Positions 8,701 through 9,316 of a DNA stretch of 9,316 bases are shown one piece after another. Location of the stretch: contig JAEZJH010000063.1 in assembly GCA_023436385.1 (NCBI GenBank), positions 1 to 9,316 of the forward strand, in the 5' to 3' direction. A model generated the notes under the pieces. The model did not search any database. It was not told where the DNA came from and worked only from the letters and a program-made list of their open reading frames with translations. Within the stretch, counting starts at the first letter, position 1, and each line of letters starts with the position of its first letter. The position numbers and the translations under genes are program-made. The DNA comes from Pseudomonadota bacterium. GTDB taxonomy: Bacteria > Myxococcota > Myxococcia > Myxococcales > Vulgatibacteraceae.

Positions 8701-8960
8701 CCCTGGTGATCGCCGACGGCTTCTCCTGCCGCGAGCAGATCGCCCAGCACACCGACCGCCGGGCGCTTCATTTCGCGCAGGTGCTGCGGCTGGCGAAGCT
8801 CCAGGGCCCGGACGGACCGGAGGCCCCGTATCCGGAGCGGGGCTGGGTCACCGCCGGCGTGGGCCCGCGGCCCCGGAGCCCGTGGAAGACCGGCCTGGTC
8901 GCCGCCGGCGCCCTGGCGACGACGGCGCTGCTCCTCCGGGCCCGGGTCCTGGCCTCGTGA
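5754..8960 (+). CDS. Fused FAD-linked oxidase and Fe-S protein, YdiJ / GlcD-GlcF-like D-2-hydroxyacid dehydrogenase
   Basis: This 1068-residue protein fuses a flavin dehydrogenase to its electron-transfer partner. In order: Pro/Arg-rich leader 1-48; PCMH-type FAD-binding domain about 79-305, with SRGGGTSLAGQ at 113-123 and GGMIGNNSCGT at 185-195; FAD-oxidase C-terminal domain about 330-562, with YGHFGNGCIH at 472-481, SGEHGDGQSR at 516-525 and KMNPGK at 553-558; two Fe-S motifs at C600/C606/C615 and C674-x2-C677-x2-C680-x3-C684-P; then two CCG domains at 820-822 and 946-948. These CCG motifs are typical of GlcF, LutA and HdrB-type electron carriers. The family oxidises D-2-hydroxyacids (D-lactate, glycolate, D-2-hydroxyglutarate) and passes electrons toward quinone. 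Residues 1046-1062 form a short hydrophobic stretch before a basic RAR tail, possibly a membrane anchor. Substrate cannot be read from sequence. It is last in the gene run and slightly longer than E. coli YdiJ (about 1018 residues), mainly because of the leader and tail. Confidence 0.95.
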   Translation: MRLPLLGDPFRPAPAPPVAPWPRPPAPIPAGPSRRGPLGERRSRRGAKAGSLEAALREEIDGEVRFDDGSRALYATDGSNYRQVPIGVVVPRTVEAAARTVALCREHGAPVLSRGGGTSLAGQCCNVAVVIDWSKYLHRVKSVDPVGKTARVEPGCILDDLRAAAERYHLTFGPDPSTHTHCTLGGMIGNNSCGTHSQAWGRTEDNVRSLEVLTYDGLRLTVGPTGEDELRRIERGGGRRGELYRRLRELRDRHADEIRARYPKIPRRVSGYNLDALLPENGFDVAKALVGTEGTCVTLLEAEVRLVDSPPHRSLLVLGYPTVFEAGDHVPELAARFRPLGLEGLDDRLIFQSRLKNLHPTSLDLLPPGGGVLYLEFGGETAMEARERAEEAAAWLHSRPGGPATRVFSDSRTMRRLWEVRESGLGATARVPGHPDAWEGWEDSAVPPERVGVYLRELRRLLDRFGYGCALYGHFGNGCIHTRIDFDLASAPGIAKYRDFLSHAADLVLSFGGSLSGEHGDGQSRAEFLPRMFGERLVQAFREFKGIWDPVGKMNPGKVVNPYPIDENLRLGAAYRPARPATHFRFADDDGSFARATLRCVGVGKCRREGGGTMCPSYMVTREEKHSTRGRAHLLFELLAGDVLAPDPRDAGTHRRDDQVRWRDRHVAEALDLCLACKGCKGDCPVNVDLATYKAEFLSHYYAGRPRPPAAYAMGLVMVWAQLAALAPGLANALGSTPPFSTIARRLGGIAPERRIPRFAPETFQAWHRRRGPRAARATRRVLLYPDTFNNHFFPETARAALEVLEEAGFAVEVPRARLCCGRPLYDFGMLPTAKRLLRRNLRRLGPAIEAGVPVVGLEPSCVAVFRDELPNLFPDDPAARRLSRQVFTFGEFLDRHGDGLELPRLERPAILQGHCHDKSVLGFEAVGPALLERLGLTVEQPEPGCCGMAGSFGFERGAKAEVAARCGERNLLPAVRGAPKTTLVIADGFSCREQIAQHTDRRALHFAQVLRLAKLQGPDGPEAPYPERGWVTAGVGPRPRSPWKTGLVAAGALATTALLLRARVLAS

Positions 8961-9163
8961 CCTCCCCGGGGGCGCGCTTCACCTGCGCCGATCGGCTCTC
9001 GGGGCGTCTCGGGGCGCCCCTCCCGGCGCCGCCCTTGGGGAGCCCGCCTCCCGGGTCCCCGTCCGACCGGGCGAGGCCCCCCCGGGGCGATGGTCCGGCG
9101 GCCGCCCGAGTTCCCACCTTGCCCTGCCGGTGCGGTCTCCGCCGCTTTTCCCAGGGGGTATCG
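8961..9163 (+). other. GC-rich spacer with repeats
   Basis: The 203 bases between the flavoprotein and the next gene hold no supported gene. They contain the tandem 10-bp repeat and palindrome listed separately, plus long C/G runs near 9076-9087. A transcription end or new promoter is expected here because the next gene is unrelated, but no canonical terminator T-run or clear promoter hexamers were found. Confidence 0.45.
8997..9020. repeat. Tandem 10-bp direct repeat joined to a palindrome; weak terminator-like hairpin
   Basis: TCTCGGGGCG occurs twice in direct tandem at 8997-9006 and 9007-9016. The second copy runs into GGGGCGCCCC (9011-9020), a perfect 10-base palindrome. Alternatively GGGGCG at 9001-9006 can pair with CGCCCC at 9015-9020 as a stem with an eight-base loop. 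It lies 37 bases after the stop of the flavoprotein gene. No T-run follows, so an intrinsic terminator role is doubtful. Confidence 0.35.
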
Positions 9164-9316
9164 ATGGCGACCAACGAGAACATCGCGATGATCAAACAGT
9201 GCTACGACTGCTTCAACCGTCGGGACTGGGACGGCCTCCAGAAGCTCTGCCGCAAGGAGGTCGAGTGGAACAACGACCCCGCCAACATGAAGTTCAGCGG
9301 GCCCGACGGCGCGGTG
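9164..9316 (+). CDS. SnoaL/NTF2-like (DUF4440-type) small protein, N-terminal part, cut by window end
   Basis: The first 51 codons are present and the frame is open at the right edge. The sequence begins MATNENIAMIKQCYDCFNRR and continues with DWDGLQKLCRKEVEWNND. This follows the common start of the SnoaL/NTF2-like cone fold: a first helix ending in the FNxRDWD turn, then a short helix and a strand reading VEW. Such domains are about 120-150 residues and include polyketide cyclases, ketosteroid isomerase relatives and many proteins of unknown function, so no reaction is assigned. The start is supported by AGGGGG at 9152-9157, six bases before the ATG. The 203-base spacer suggests it may be a separate transcription unit. 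Confidence 0.8.
   Translation, partial: MATNENIAMIKQCYDCFNRRDWDGLQKLCRKEVEWNNDPANMKFSGPDGAV

Noticed and set aside
6501..8771. Long minus-strand open frame (756 codons) opposite the FAD/Fe-S dehydrogenase
   Set aside because: Same compositional shadow. The + strand protein has FAD, Fe-S and CCG motifs throughout this interval.
9119..9150. Possible promoter (TTGCCC as a -35) before the SnoaL-like gene
   Set aside because: No credible -10 at the right distance in this GC-rich stretch.

Overview
The window is very GC-rich bacterial DNA with all recognisable genes on the + strand, densely packed with short gaps or small overlaps. No tRNA, rRNA, mobile element or CRISPR array was seen. The strong G/C bias at third codon positions and the A2-type (caa3-like) heme-copper oxidase suggest an aerobic, high-GC bacterium. 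Phylum cannot be fixed from this sequence; Acidobacteriota, Gemmatimonadota, Myxococcota-like or Rokubacteria-like lineages would all be compatible. That is an impression, not a placement.

Region 1 (1-2616) is a cytochrome c oxidase operon. It has the possible last 20 codons of an upstream gene (position and ATGA junction suit subunit II), then subunit I (ctaD), subunit III (ctaE) and a small three-helix subunit IV. The genes overlap by 4, 26 and 4 bases, so translational coupling is likely. Subunit I carries all heme a, heme a3 and CuB ligands. It has the YSHPAVY helix-VI motif of A2-type oxidases in place of the glutamate found in A1 enzymes.

Region 2 (2617-2777) is a 161-base gap with no convincing gene. 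Region 3 (2778-8960) is a tight three-gene run: a thiamine-diphosphate enzyme of the acetolactate synthase/pyruvate oxidase superfamily, a mandelate-racemase-subgroup enolase-superfamily enzyme with a complete catalytic set, and a large fused FAD/Fe-S dehydrogenase related to YdiJ and GlcD-GlcF. Gaps are 40 and 29 bases. Read together they look like an uncharacterised acid-sugar or hydroxyacid oxidation module: dehydration or epimerisation of a hydroxyacid, flavin/Fe-S oxidation of a D-2-hydroxyacid, and ThDP-dependent decarboxylation or oxidation of a 2-oxoacid. Electrons would plausibly enter the respiratory chain that ends at the neighbouring oxidase. The substrate and the pathway order are inference.

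Region 4 (8961-9163) is a GC-rich spacer with a tandem 10-bp repeat and short palindromes. It is followed by the start of a SnoaL/NTF2-like small protein gene cut by the window end.
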